Shown piece by piece: positions 47,184 through 59,943 of a stretch of 64,000 bases of DNA. A program made the position numbers and the translations under genes. The stretch's first letter is position 1, and each line of letters begins with the position of its first letter. The stretch spans positions 50,387,695 through 50,451,694 of the forward strand of contig NC_012872.2 of the NCBI RefSeq assembly GCF_000003195.3. Reading direction: 5' to 3'. This DNA is from Sorghum bicolor. Its lineage: Eukaryota; Streptophyta; Magnoliopsida; Poales; Poaceae. The notes beneath the pieces were generated by a model. That model did not search any database, was not told the origin of the DNA, and worked only from the letters and a program-made list of their open reading frames with translations.

Positions 47184-50100
47184 GAAGACGCGCTCGTCAG
47201 GTTTCTAAGGGACAACGTGAGCGTTTTCGCATGGAAACCCGCAGACATGCCCGGTGTTCCACGAAACCTGATCGAGCACTCCTTAAATGTCTCGAAGACC
47301 GCAAGACCAATCAAGCAAAAACTGCGACGGTTCACTCGTGACAAAAAGGAGGCTATTAGGGCAGAAATAACACGGCTTCTAGCAGCCGGATTCATAAAAG
47401 AAGTGTATCACCCCGATTGGCTCGCCAATCCGGTTCTTGTACGCAAAAAGAATAATGAATGGAGAATGTGCGTTGATTACACTGATCTTAACAAACACTG
47501 TCCTAAAGATCCTTTTGGTCTCCCTCGCATCGACGAGGTGGTCGACTCAACGGCCAGATGCGAACTCCTCTCCTTTCTAGACTGCTACTCTGGTTATCAC
47601 CAGATCTCGCTAAAGGAAGAAGATCAGATCAAAACATCCTTCATCACACCCTTCGGCGCATACTGCTACACGACCATGTCTTTCGGACTCAAAAACGCCG
47701 GGGCCACTTATCAAAGGGCCATCCAGCAATGCCTCCACGACGAGATTCGCGATGACCTCGTCGAGGCCTATGTGGACGACATGGTCGTAAAAACAAGGGA
47801 CGCGAGCACCCTAATCGACAACTTAGACCGAACCTTCAAGGCACTCAATAGGTACAAGTGGAAGCTCAACCCCAAGAAATGCATTTTCGGCGTTCCTTCC
47901 GGTCTACTGCTCGGCAACGTCGTCAGTCGCGACGGCATACGACCAAACCCTTCAAAAGTCAAAGCCGTACTCGGCATGCGACCACCGAAGAACGTCAAGG
48001 ACATTCAGAAGCTAACCGGATGCATGGCCGCCCTCAGTCGTTTCATCTCAAGGCTGGGAGAAAAAGGCCTCCCTTTCTTCAAACTATTGAAAGCGTCAGA
48101 AAAATTTTCTTGGACAGAGGAAGCCGACGCTGCGTTCACTCAGCTTAAGACCTTCCTCACTTCACCACCTGTCCTCACAGCGCCTCAACCCAATGAAGAC
48201 CTACTTCTTTACATTGCTGCAACCGACAGGGTTGTTTCCACGACAATAGTGGTCGAGCGAGATGAACCAGGTCACGCCTACAAGGTCCAGAGACCCGTTT
48301 ACTTCATAAGTGAAGTCCTAAATGAGTCCAAGGCCAGGTATCCACAAATACAGAAGCTCATATACGCCATTCTGATAACGTCAAGAAAGCTGAAGCACTA
48401 CTTCGACGGCCATCGAGTCCTGGTGACAACCAGTTTCCCTCTCGGGGACATCCTGCGCAATAAAGACGCCAATGGCAGAATCGTGAAATGGGCGATGGAA
48501 TTGTGCCCATTTTCGCTGGAGTTCCAGAGCCGAACTACGGTCAAGTCTCAGGCCCTGGTCGATTTCATTGCTGAATGGACGGATCTCAATGAGCCTCCCG
48601 TTCCCGATGTCTCAGACCACTGGTCAATGTTCTTTGATGGGTCCTTGAACATCAACGGTGCCGGCGCTGGGGTACTGTTCGTATCACCCAACAAGGACAA
48701 ACTGCGTTACGTCCTTCGGATCCTTTTTTCGGCGTCAAACAACGTCGCCGAATACGAAGCATGCTTGCATGGCATAAGACTAGCCGTTGAATTGGGGGTC
48801 AAGCGCCTCTATGTCTATGGCGACTCCGCTTTGGTCATCAACCAGCTCAACAAGGAGTGGGACGCAACCCACGAGAAGATGGATCTCTACTGCAAAGAAA
48901 TTCGCAAATGGGAAGCCAACTTCTATGGCATAGAATACATCCACGTGGTCCGGGATAAGAACCAAGCAGCAGATGCGTTGTCAAAGTTAGGCTCATCTCG
49001 GGCCCAAATCCCGCGGGGTATTTTCATCCAGGACATCCATGAGCCGAGCGTAGGCTCCTCCCTGGTCGACAAGCAACCCACCGAGGCAATGCTCATAGAC
49101 GACGCCACTCCGACAACCGGTGGGCGTGACTGGCGTACCCCGTTCATCAAATACATATCAGACGGGACAGGTTTTCAGGACAAAACAGAGAACGAGCGCC
49201 TCATCCGACGATCAAAGAACTACATCCTGGTCGACGGAAAACTCATGCGGAAAAACGCAAGCTCCGAAGTACTGCTCAAGTGCATACCCCAAGATGATGG
49301 TATCAAGCTCTTAGAGGACATACATGCTGGATCCTGCGGCAATCACGCCGCATCTAGAACGTTGGTCGGAAAGGCTTTCCGAGCAGGCTTTTATTGGCCA
49401 ACCGCGGTCGGCGACGCAGAAAAACTGGTTCGACATTGCGAAGGATGTCAGTTTTTCGCTAAGAGGACCCATGTACCTGCCCATGAAATTCAAACCATCC
49501 CGTCGTCTTGGCCCTTTGCTTGCTAGGGGCTTGACATGATCGGACCATTTAAACCAGCCCCGGGCAATTTCAAGTTTGTCTTCGTGTTAATCGACAAGTT
49601 CTCCAAGTGGATTGAATACATGCCCATGGTCAAGGCAACCTCCGAGAAGGCTGTCGAGTTCCTCAATCAAATCATACACAGATTCGGCATCCCGAACAAC
49701 ATAATCACCGATCTGGGCACTCAGTTTACTGGCACTACTTTTTGGGACTTCTGCGATGACAGAGGCATAGTCATAAAATACGTGTCAGTGGCACATCCAC
49801 GTGCCAACGATCAAGTTGAACGTGCTAACGGAATGATCGTTGACGCCCTAAAGAAAAGGTTGTACACCGAAAACGACAGAGCACCCGGTCGATGGATGAA
49901 AGAATTGCCGGCGGTGGTCTGGGGCCTCCGAACTCAGACCAGTCGAAACACAGGGGTGTCTCCCTACTTCATGGTGTATGGTGCACAGGCGGTCCTGCCG
50001 TCCGACATACACTTCGGATCTCCTAGAATCGAACACTTCGACCAGGCGACCGCCGACAACGCCAGAGAACTCGAAATCAATTGCATGGAGGAAAAGCGTT

Positions 50101-50369
50101 TAGATTCTTGCCTCCGAACATCAAAATATCTCACGGCAGTCAGGCGATACTACAACAGGAACGTCAAAGACCGTTCCTTTGTGGTCGGCGATCTGGTACT
50201 TCGATGGAAAACAAGCCAGGAGGGAATGCACAAGCTATCCACTCCCTGGGAAGGACCTTTCGTGGTGACCGAGGTCACACGACCCACGTCCTACAGATTG
50301 GCATACCCAGACGGAACACGAGTGCCTAACTCTTGGCACATCGACAAACTGCGACGTTTCTATCCATAA
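47184..50369 (+). pseudogene. pol of element C: RT, two RNase H regions, integrase
   Basis: In frame with gag after the UAG. RT has [20 protein letters not shown] and YVDDMV (about 47768). A first RNase H-like region ([20 protein letters not shown]) lacks the normal acidic pattern. A second RNase H ([14 protein letters not shown] ... [11 protein letters not shown] ... [10 protein letters not shown]) looks complete. This double RNase H is a known Tat trait. Integrase follows with an HHCC finger (H..H, CEGCQFF). A UAG at 49524-49526 then interrupts the frame just before the core; the remaining core and C-terminus (49527-50369) are open and end DKLRRFYP. The core reads ITDLGTQF where related integrases have an Asn after the catalytic Asp. 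Confidence 0.87.
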
Positions 50370-50646
50370 AGTTTTGATAACTTTCCTTTGTAAGTATCTT
50401 ATAATTTTTGATAATGAAATTCTCTATTTTTTGCCTATACCTTGTCGCACACAGCACTCGGCAAAACTCCTGCAATGGATGCTCCTAGCGACTACCGAGA
50501 CGAATACGGTGACACGTCACTCAGATATTCTTACAGCGCTCAAAACAACAGTCATGACAAAAAGCAAACTTTATTACAAACTTTACACACAAAGTTTACA
50601 ATAAATACCCTGACGGGCAGACACTAGTCTATTTCTACAGACTACT
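50370..50646. other. spacer between convergent pol and antisense gene of C
   Basis: Less than 300 bp separates the pol stop (50369) from the stop of the antisense gene (50647). No gene is seen; it may carry both polyadenylation regions. Confidence 0.4.
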
Positions 50647-53600
50647 TTATTGGCCTAGCTGCTCGGGCTGATCACCCGCCTGGCCCTGCTGCCCGGACGA
50701 AGGGGTCGGGGCCACCGGCGCCTGGCTGGTCAAGACCGCAGGCGTCGACCGCCCATCTCCCGCAACGGACGCGCCCGACAACTCCCTGGCCGACCTATCT
50801 GAACTCGGCTGGTCTGGAGGAGTGGCCGTTCCGCACAGATTGATGTCGCCGATCACCGTCGACGACAAGTCCAGCAGACTACCCCGAAGTTCGTCCGCTT
50901 CCTGAGGGCCGACTTCCTTCGGGTACCCCTTCTCCAGCCTACTCAAGTCGACCAGGGGGTAGTGGGCGCGCACCATGCTGAGGACGTGCGCGCCGGCAAA
51001 CTCCCCAGCGTCCTTCACAAACTGCTGGAGCCAGTCCCACGCCCGTTGCGCCTTCTCGACCGGGGTCAACTGCGGCGCGCGGGGCTGGCTCTCCGGGAGC
51101 TCGGGACTGATCAGGTCTAGGACCGGGGACACTCCTTTCCAGATCCTGCAACAGTTGACCTTCCATGAGTCCTGGTCCTTGATCAGATCATCCAGGTGCT
51201 TCTTGGCGTTCACCTTGAGCACTGCAAACGAAACAAGGCGTTATTTTCGGCATACTAAACAAACAAAGGGGCGACAAGCAGCAGCTAACAAGGCGGCACC
51301 CATTACCAGATAATTCCCGGTCCTTTCGGCCCAATTCCTCTCCTGCTCGCCGCCCGGACTCCAGCGCACCGGCGAGCTGTTGGCTGAGCTGCTCCTTCTC
51401 TTGTCGGAGGCGCGCCACCTCCTCCTCCAAGTCTGTGTGAACCATAAACTGGTCAGTAAAGCAAACTACACAAGTACGCAAAGCTGCTCGGAGCGTGTGA
51501 CTAACCTTCTCGCTGCCGGTACTGGTCGGCCAAGCGACGAGTGAGGTCGAGACGACGCTCCTCCTGGACACTCATCTCGGCCACCTTCTCCCCGACCTCC
51601 GAACGCAGCCGGTCTACCTCCGCGGCAAGGGCCTTTGAAAGGTCCAAATGGCTAGAGGGGGGGGGGTGAATAGCCTATTTAAAATTTCTACAAACTTCAC
51701 TAAGCAAGTGAGTTAGTAAAACAAAAGGCGAAGCTATTTTAGCACTAGCACAACTAAGCTATGCAAGCCACCTATACAAGTCTAGTACAAGGCTAAACAC
51801 TAAAGCACAACAACAAGAGAACTAAGCTAAACAAGCTACACAACTAGCAAGGTAAGCAAGTATGTAAAGAGAGGAGAGTGATTGTTATACCGACGTTGTA
51901 GAGATGAGATATATCCAATCAATCACGTACACAATTACAAGAGAGACCTCGGCAAGAGATGACACAAGATTTTTTACCGAGGTTCACTTGCTTCCCGGCA
52001 AGCTACTCCTCGTTGTGGCGATACACCCACTTGATGGATCACGAGCTAATTGGCAATCCAAAGCCAAACCCTCAGCGGGTGCCGCACATCCACTCACAAG
52101 ATGGGGATCCTCCAAGCCACGAGCAATCCACTAGAGTAGCCAATTGCGATCTCCCGCGGGGAAGGCTCAAGAACCCCTCACAAATCACTTGGTGAGGCTC
52201 GAAACAATCTCCAATCACGAGCTCAACACCACCGCTGCTCCAAGCCGTCTAGGGCGTCGGGAAACACCCAAGAGTAACAAGAAATCCGCAGCAAACTCAA
52301 GAATCAAGTGCCACTAAATGCAACTCTCAAAGCAATGCACTTGAATCTCACTCAATCTCACTAGGATGAGCAATCAAGCAAGGAGATGAGTGGAGGGAGT
52401 GTTCTCTAGCTCAATGTATACCTCAAGTAATCAAATGTCCAAGAGAGAGCCTCCCAAAGCCGGCCACCCTTCTATTTATAAGCCCCTCAAAGAAACTAGC
52501 CGTTGGCCACTTTCACTGGGCTGAAATCGGGGGCACCGGACGCTACTAAGTGAGCACCGGACGCTCGACTCCCTGCGTCCGGTGCACTGGAGTTGGCCAC
52601 GTGTCCTCTTTGAATCTCGCGTGTCAGATTCTAACGGTCACCTGCGGACCACCGGACGCTCTGCAAGTCCACACCGGACGGTCCGGTGCTCACCGGACTC
52701 GTGCGCAGAGAGGGTGTCAAACTCGCGACCTCACCGGACGCTGGGCACCGGACGGTCCGGTGCTCACCGGACTCGTACGCAGAGAGGGTTACAAAACCCC
52801 CTCACACCGGACACTGAGCACCGGACTCACTCCAGTGAGTCCGGTGCATACCTGCGCCACAGACACCACACCGGACGCTCTGGACCAGCGTCCGGTGCTG
52901 CCAGCACCAGCGTCCGGTGAGTGTTTCTCAGTGAGAAAACACTCCCGCGACTTCACCAAATTTCCCATCGGCGCAATAGAAAATATACTCTTATTTTTCT
53001 CAAAAGCGCCGAATCCCGCCTCGCAAGCTCGGCGGGAGAGAGAGAGGAACCCACACCCCTCTCAACCCTAGGAACTCCACCTCCTTTGTAAATGTGCTAA
53101 CACCAACAAGTGTCCACCACCAAGGTGCAAGTGTGTTAGCTTTTTCACAAACATTTTCACCAAAGGAGTTAAGTTAGCACTTTACTACATCCTAATGCAT
53201 ATGCTCAAGATATGGACCTAGTAGCACTTGATTCGAGAGATGACCATGATTTCCCCTCTTGATAGTCGGCTATCTATCCTAAACCCGGTCAATCACTTCT
53301 CTACTCATCTTAGACCGGCAAAAGTAAAACCCTATGTTTATACCTTTGCCTTGATAACTTTGCTCCTCGTCTATTATCATGATCTCCACATCAAGCTTCA
53401 TCCCTTTGTGATCGTGTGGCCACCTATCCATGCCACCATGCACCTTCATCACATGTGTTGCTATGCCTAACTCAAATCACTTAAACACAAGGCATTAGCA
53501 ACTTGGTGTCATTAATTACCAAAACCAAACTTGGGCTTTCAGCCTTGTTCTCGGCCATGACGCCTTCTATCTGGTCAAAGCACCGTTTCCGGTACTTTGC

Positions 53601-55733
53601 CGTTTTCATTGCGCCCTACAAAGCGAGCATATAACGACCATGCAAGACAAGGCATAGAATGTACAGCAGTACAAAAAGTCGCTTACCTTGACTTCGTCGA
53701 CGAGGCGTTTGGCCGCGCGCTCCACCCTGGCGGCCTCTTCGGTCTCGGCGAGCTCCTCATGCCCGATAAAGTGATCCCCGCGTTGGCGCCACACATACAC
53801 GTGTTGGCGGCCATCACGGGGACGACCCTCAATCTCTTCCACCTCATCATCGGAGGCCGCCCGGGTTTCCTCCTCCTGTGCTGCGTCACCCCCGGTGGTG
53901 GTCCCAGGTATTACTGGTCCTCGGACCAGATCTGGGGAGCCCGCAGCCGAAGAGGCTCCTGCTCGGGGCGGCGTGGGGACTTCACTCCCCCCGGCAGGAG
54001 GAGCGGTCGGAGATCTTCCCTCCTCTGAGGAGCCAGTTGGGGGAGCCTCTCCAGCCCTGGTCGGGCTGCCTGCCGTAGTCGGTGCCGCGGTCGGGAGCCC
54101 CTCGGTGCTCCCAGGCGCGACTGCAGCTGTTGGCTGCTCTGTGGTCTGGGGGGCCGTATCCTCAGCAGCGTGGACTGGCTCGCCCGTCCCCTGGCTGGCA
54201 GCCTGGCCGGGGTCGACATCCGACGCCGCACTACAGGAACAAAAGTGTAATTTCAAAAAAAAAAAAATTCAAAGAGGAGTCCAAAATACGTAAGTCGAAC
54301 ACTTACAGGTCTGATCGACGGTGGGTGGCGGTGAACCTCCTCCTCGCCCGGCCGGTCGGCACCTGCGCCCCCATCTCGACAACTTGCGGTGCATGGGCGT
54401 CGCTGGCCACTCGATCAGTAGCGGCCGGCGCAATATCTGGGCGGCCCCGGGGCCGTCGGACCAACGACGGCGCAGCCTCCTCGTCGTCGTCGTCGTCGTC
54501 AACGATCCGCACGAGCCGACGACGCTTCGGTGCTTGGCTGCTCTCCGCCGGTAGATCTGCCGGCAGCTTCGGTGTCGGCAAAGGATCTGCCGGCAATGGC
54601 CTCTTCCCCGCTACCCTCTCCTCGGAGGTCGGGACGGGGCGGGCTTGGTCCTCTTCACTGCTGGTGTAATGAGTACACCGAGCAGCGTCCTCCTCTGGCA
54701 GGTCTTCTCCCGCAGGATTTTCCATCCCCGGTGCCAGTGATACATACACTGTGCACCAGTCGACATCGCCGATCTGCAAAAGCAACAGAGATGAGTCAGC
54801 TGCCGACGATATACGAATGCTAAAACAAAATAATCTGCTACATACCTTTGGTGCTGGTCGTCCTAACTTGAAGGCTTGCACCCGATCACTGCCACGGATG
54901 AAGCCTCCGTCCGCGAAGTTAAACAGCTCGTTCAACAGCTGTTGTACCTCCGCTTTCTCCAAGATCTCTGGCCGCATCCTGGTCGGGTCCACGCTTCCGG
55001 CATACTCGTACGCCGAGTGCACCCTCTTCTGGCAGGGCATCACCCGACGACAAATGAAGTTGCCGACCACGCCAAGCCCGTCCAGGCGCGACCAGTCGAT
55101 CAGCTTCATGAGATCCGCCACTGGACCGTCGAACTCCGGGCGGTCGGTCCAGCTCATCCTCTTCTCAGGAATGTATCCCACGTCGCAGAATGTGGAGCTG
55201 CCCGGTTCCTCCCTGATGTAGAACCACTTCCTGTACCATTCGGTCAAGGAAGTGTTCCATGGACAGTGCAGGTAGCGATTCTTCATTCCATCACGAAGGT
55301 TGAGGTATACTCCACCTGCAACCTTGGAGCCTCCAACTGCTCCCTTTTTCCTCAAGCAGAAAAGATACCGAAAAAGATCGAAGTGCGGCTCTATGCCAAC
55401 ATAGGCTTCGCACAGGTGGATAAAAGTGGAAATGAGGAGAATTGAGTTCGGGTGCAGATTGCAAATCCCGATCTCATAGTATAAAAGAAGACCTTGAAGA
55501 AAAGGATGAACAGGAACACCAAAGCCCCTCTTAATGAAATCTTCAAATACGACGATCTCACCGGCGCGAGGGTCGGGGTAGCTCTCCCCCTCCGGTGCCC
55601 TCCAGCCGCCGAGCTCCGGGCTGTGAAGAAGCCCCATATCGACGAGGTCACCAAGAGATTTCGTGGTGCTGCGAGACTTCTTCCACTCCCTGGCCATCAG
55701 TTCGGCCCTCTTCCTGGAGTCGCTCTTCGCCAT
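50647..55733 (-). pseudogene. six-exon antisense gene (aORF) of Tat element C, interrupted by solo LTR F
   Basis: Exons on the minus strand are 55733-54846, 54773-54307, 54230-53687, 53615-53542 continued at 51630-51506 (F lies between), 51432-51307 and 51221-50647. All introns have GT/AG ends and all phases agree, totalling 2799 nt or 932 codons plus stop when F and one target copy are ignored. The product starts MAKSDSRKRAELMAREWKKS. The N-terminal domain (about residues 25-290, for example RGFGVPVHPFLQGLLLYYE, CNLHPNSILL) resembles the Pfam 'putative gypsy type transposon' family. A basic RRLVRIV stretch and an Asp/Glu/Ala/Pro-rich middle follow, then a coiled coil (exons 4-5) and a C-terminal part with RAHYPLVDLSRLEKGY. 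The homologue in A has the same order. Role unknown. The strand and introns mean it needs its own transcript. Confidence 0.82.
51636..53541 (-). mobile_element. solo LTR F (Copia/Sirevirus-like) inside the antisense gene of C
   Basis: A 1906-bp LTR with ends TGAAAGGTCC and GGGCTTTCA is flanked by the perfect duplication gcctt (51631-51635 and 53542-53546). There is no internal domain or second LTR, so it is a solo LTR from recombination between the two LTRs. From 52530 to 52920 it carries CACCGGACGCT/GCGTCCGGTGC palindromes. On the minus strand a TATA-like CTTATAAATAG is near 52473-52483. It breaks exon 4 of the antisense gene. Confidence 0.9.
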
Positions 55734-55833
55734 TAGAGGTGCGAATGTGGGCTTGAGTTAGGAAGATGCAGGCGATTGGGGGAGATGAGAGCGGAAGGTT
55801 TGAAGGCAATGGCAGGGTAAGCAGTACAGGTGG

Positions 55834-55842
55834 AACTATCAG
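55834..55842 (-). promoter_or_regulatory. TATA-like box of the antisense gene in C
   Basis: On the minus strand the sequence GCTATAAGAGCC lies about 100 bp before the ATG at 55733. Its position matches the box before the antisense gene of element A. Confidence 0.5.
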
Positions 55843-56144
55843 GCTCTTATAGCCCGCAACTCCACCTCTCCCACTTCCCGTATTCTCGGGAAGTGGGCAG
55901 GCCATGCGGCGGATGCGGCGTTTCGGTTTACAATGATTATAGACAATTAATGCGGCGGATTTTTCGTACCAATTGATGGTTTCCTTTTCTCAAACCATGC
56001 AAAGGGCGGCTGCACAGTTGCCAGGCGCAACTTTTCATGCATCCGTCTGACACCCCGTCAGGAGGCCTCGTCACGTCAACTTTAACTGGAAAGATCTTTT
56101 CAAAAAACAAGAAGACACATACGCCAGAGAGTCAACAATCCGAG

Positions 56145-56424
56145 GACTGCGCCGACCACCGAGCATTCGATGCTCGGGGACTGGTCGCCCAGTCTATCAG
56201 CTCGGAACTTCAAGGACTGCGCCGACCACCGAGCATTCGACGCTCGGGGACTGGTCGCCCAGTCTATCAGCTCGGAACTTCAAGGACTGCGCCGACCACC
56301 GCGCACTCGACGCTCGGGGACTGGTCGCCCAGTCTATCAGCTAGAAGCTTTAAAGAACTGCACCGACCACCGAGCACTCGATGCTCGGGGACTGGTCGTA
56401 CAGTACAGCAACTCAGAATTCTAA
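56145..56424 (+). repeat. four 70-bp tandem repeats upstream of the 3' LTR of C
   Basis: Copies start at 56145, 56215, 56285 and 56355 (ga(a)ctgc(g/a)ccgaccaccg). The first three are nearly identical and the fourth is diverged. Each holds a short palindrome of the type gagcattcgatgctc followed by tcggggactggtcg, which resembles the polypurine tract of the element. Confidence 0.85.
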
Positions 56425-56934
56425 AAAGCACTTGGTGCTTGGTGACTGGTCGATTAATCTATTCAATTGCAGTCAGACTGGTAAATTCAACTTTTTAGAC
56501 CTTGCTACAAGGCTCATACTTCGCCTTCCAGCAAGCTCGGGGACTACATCGGTACGATGCATCTGGCGATGCATCTCAGTTACAGAATTTCTTTGAGGAC
56601 TTTTGTTTTGACCCTGGCACCACGTGCCTGCGTCACCTGCTACCAGGCTCGGGGACTAAGTGGGCACACTTCACCTTGCGGTGAATTTGCTTGCTTTTTT
56701 GATGATTATACCTTTCAAAAAAGTAAAGTGGGCACACTTCACCAGGAAAGAAATCTTTTTTAATTTAGAGCACCATGCTTTCTTCGAACAACCTGCTTTT
56801 TCGATGTCAATGTTGATCAACTGTCTTTTGAGTTGGTCAAAATACCGTTGCAACTGTTCGGGCAACTTTCCTGAAGACGTCAAGCCTCACTGATCGAAGA
56901 AGCTCAAGACGGCGTGTTACATCATAATACATGG

Positions 56935-56949
56935 TGCTTGGGGACTAGC
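56935..56949 (+). promoter_or_regulatory. polypurine tract of element C
   Basis: gtgcttggggactagc is directly next to the 3' LTR. Similar 'gctcggggact' blocks occur earlier at about 56172, 56242, 56312, 56383, 56534 and 56650. Confidence 0.65.
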
Positions 56950-57408
56950 TGTGGGGGTATAAACCCCTATACCCTTACGACTGGACTTGGGCCAGGAGGC
57001 TTGGCCCATTACGAGACGAGTTCAAAGCTTGATCCGACAACCTGGAGTTCCGCGCAAGGAAACAAGATGTGGAGATCAAGCAGGATTTCTGGTCGGTTAG
57101 AATAGGAATTGATATCGAATTATCCATGGCAATTGTAACCGACTAGGATTAGTTTCTAGATCTGTAACCCTGCCCTCCAGACTATATAAGGAGGGGCAAG
57201 GGACCCCCTAGGACAGATGATCTCTCAACACAATCCAATACAACCAGACGCAGGACGTAGGTATTACGCCAACTCGGCGGCCGAACCTGGATAAAAAGCT
57301 TGTCCGTGTCTTGCGTCACCATCGAGTTCGTAGTTTGCGCACCGTCAACCGATAAACTACTACCGTGGGTATACCCCAAGGTAGACTGCCGACTAGCTTT
57401 CGTCGACA
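56950..57408 (+). repeat. 3' LTR of element C
   Basis: The 459-bp LTR is followed by the target duplication gtttg. I see no base difference from the 5' LTR. Confidence 0.95.
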
Positions 57409-57413
57409 GTTTG

Positions 57414-58719
<1,306 letters not shown>

Positions 58720-59938
58720 TGTTGACGGTTCTTAAGTATCAATTTTAATTATCAAATAAACAAGAGAAAGGACCAATATGCAACCAACACCTAGAATTAG
58801 GGTTTGATCTAACAGAATTCCACGAGTTTTGTTGTTTATCTGTTTCTGCAGGGGGTTATCAGGAAATAAGGAAGAAAGGCCCACATGTCGGGATTACATA
58901 TAGATATTAACGCACCGTGCAATTTTCTACCATCTAGAAGACTCCAGAAGCCACGGGATCGAACGGGAAGGCAATCGAGCCCGGGGCCAGGCCCAGGGCG
59001 CCCCCCCTCTGGAGCCAGATCAGGACTCTCTTCGCTCGGGATATTCCACCGACCTATTGGATCAAGAAAAACATAGTACCACCTCGCCTATCGACCCAAA
59101 AACGCATAGAAGGGGAGGACTATATAAGCAAGGCCCCCCTGGCCCCTGGAGAAGACATGAAGAAATTATCATAGAAACTGAGGGGTGCCCTCGAAGGAAA
59201 ACCTCTTCTCTAATTAATGTTTCTTTTTAGGCTTAGCAATCAATGTAAGGTAGAAATAGATCTTCTAGTTTCTACTAGATTGAGAGCGATAGAGTGGAGG
59301 TGTAGAGTGGAGGAAGCCCGGCCTGTCGGTGTCTACTCCAAGCTTGTACCTGCGGGATCAAGTTCTCCTAACCCGAAGCTTGCTCCTAGGATTCTTTAGT
59401 AATTCGACTTCTAAATTCTAGTAAGTTCTTGTTTTATTGTTCTTATGGTTTATGAGTTTACTTTAATCTCTTCGCGTAGAGTTTAGAGTAATCATTGCTG
59501 GCGTAAACGTGGTGTTTAGGCTGGGGTACTCATAGATATTCCCTGACTAGCTGGACCGTGGTAGTAGTGAGGAACGTGACAATTCCGAGCTACCTTTGTA
59601 GATCACATCTCGTTAGCAGGAAGGATAGGGTTTATAGGTGCGGGTTGAACATCCTTTGTGGTGTCTAGATTCCGTTAGCCTCCCCATTAGAACAGTAGAT
59701 CATCCTTACCAAGGTTAGAAGGAGACTACGGTTGCAGTCTTCTCTATTTATCACTCACATCGAAAGACATTCTTTGTGCCTAAAGGTTAGTAGTAATAGA
59801 CCGGTTAGTCAGATGCACTCTTTCTCCTAGTGGTAAAAAAAAATAAATACGATACTCTAGATAATTTCCCGGGTGAAGTGCTCACCGATATCCGTGCGCT
59901 TGCGGATCAATTCCTTATTGCGTTCCCAAATATCAACA
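58720..59938 (+). repeat. 3' LTR of element D
   Basis: The complete 1219-bp LTR runs from TGTTGACGG to TATCAACA and is followed by the target duplication cctac. It differs from the 5' copy at a few dozen sites, including a clustered difference around 58905-59010. Confidence 0.93.
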
Positions 59939-59943
59939 CCTAC

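Larger units (their letters stand above)
43533..57408 (+). mobile_element. Ty3/Gypsy Tat-lineage element C with antisense gene
   Basis: The two 459-bp LTRs (43533-43991 and 56950-57408) read identically by eye and are flanked by gtttg (43528-43532 and 57409-57413). The order is primer site, gag-protease (44040-47183), UAG, RT-RNase H-RNase H-integrase (to 50369), antisense gene (55733-50647, minus), tandem repeats and polypurine tract. It is inserted in the 3' region of element D and carries the solo LTR F inside the antisense gene. Removing F leaves about 12 kb. It is the youngest full-length element in the window. Confidence 0.93.

Noticed and set aside
56145..56424. CRISPR-like array
   Set aside because: Units are full-length 70-bp tandem repeats without variable spacers, inside a plant retrotransposon.
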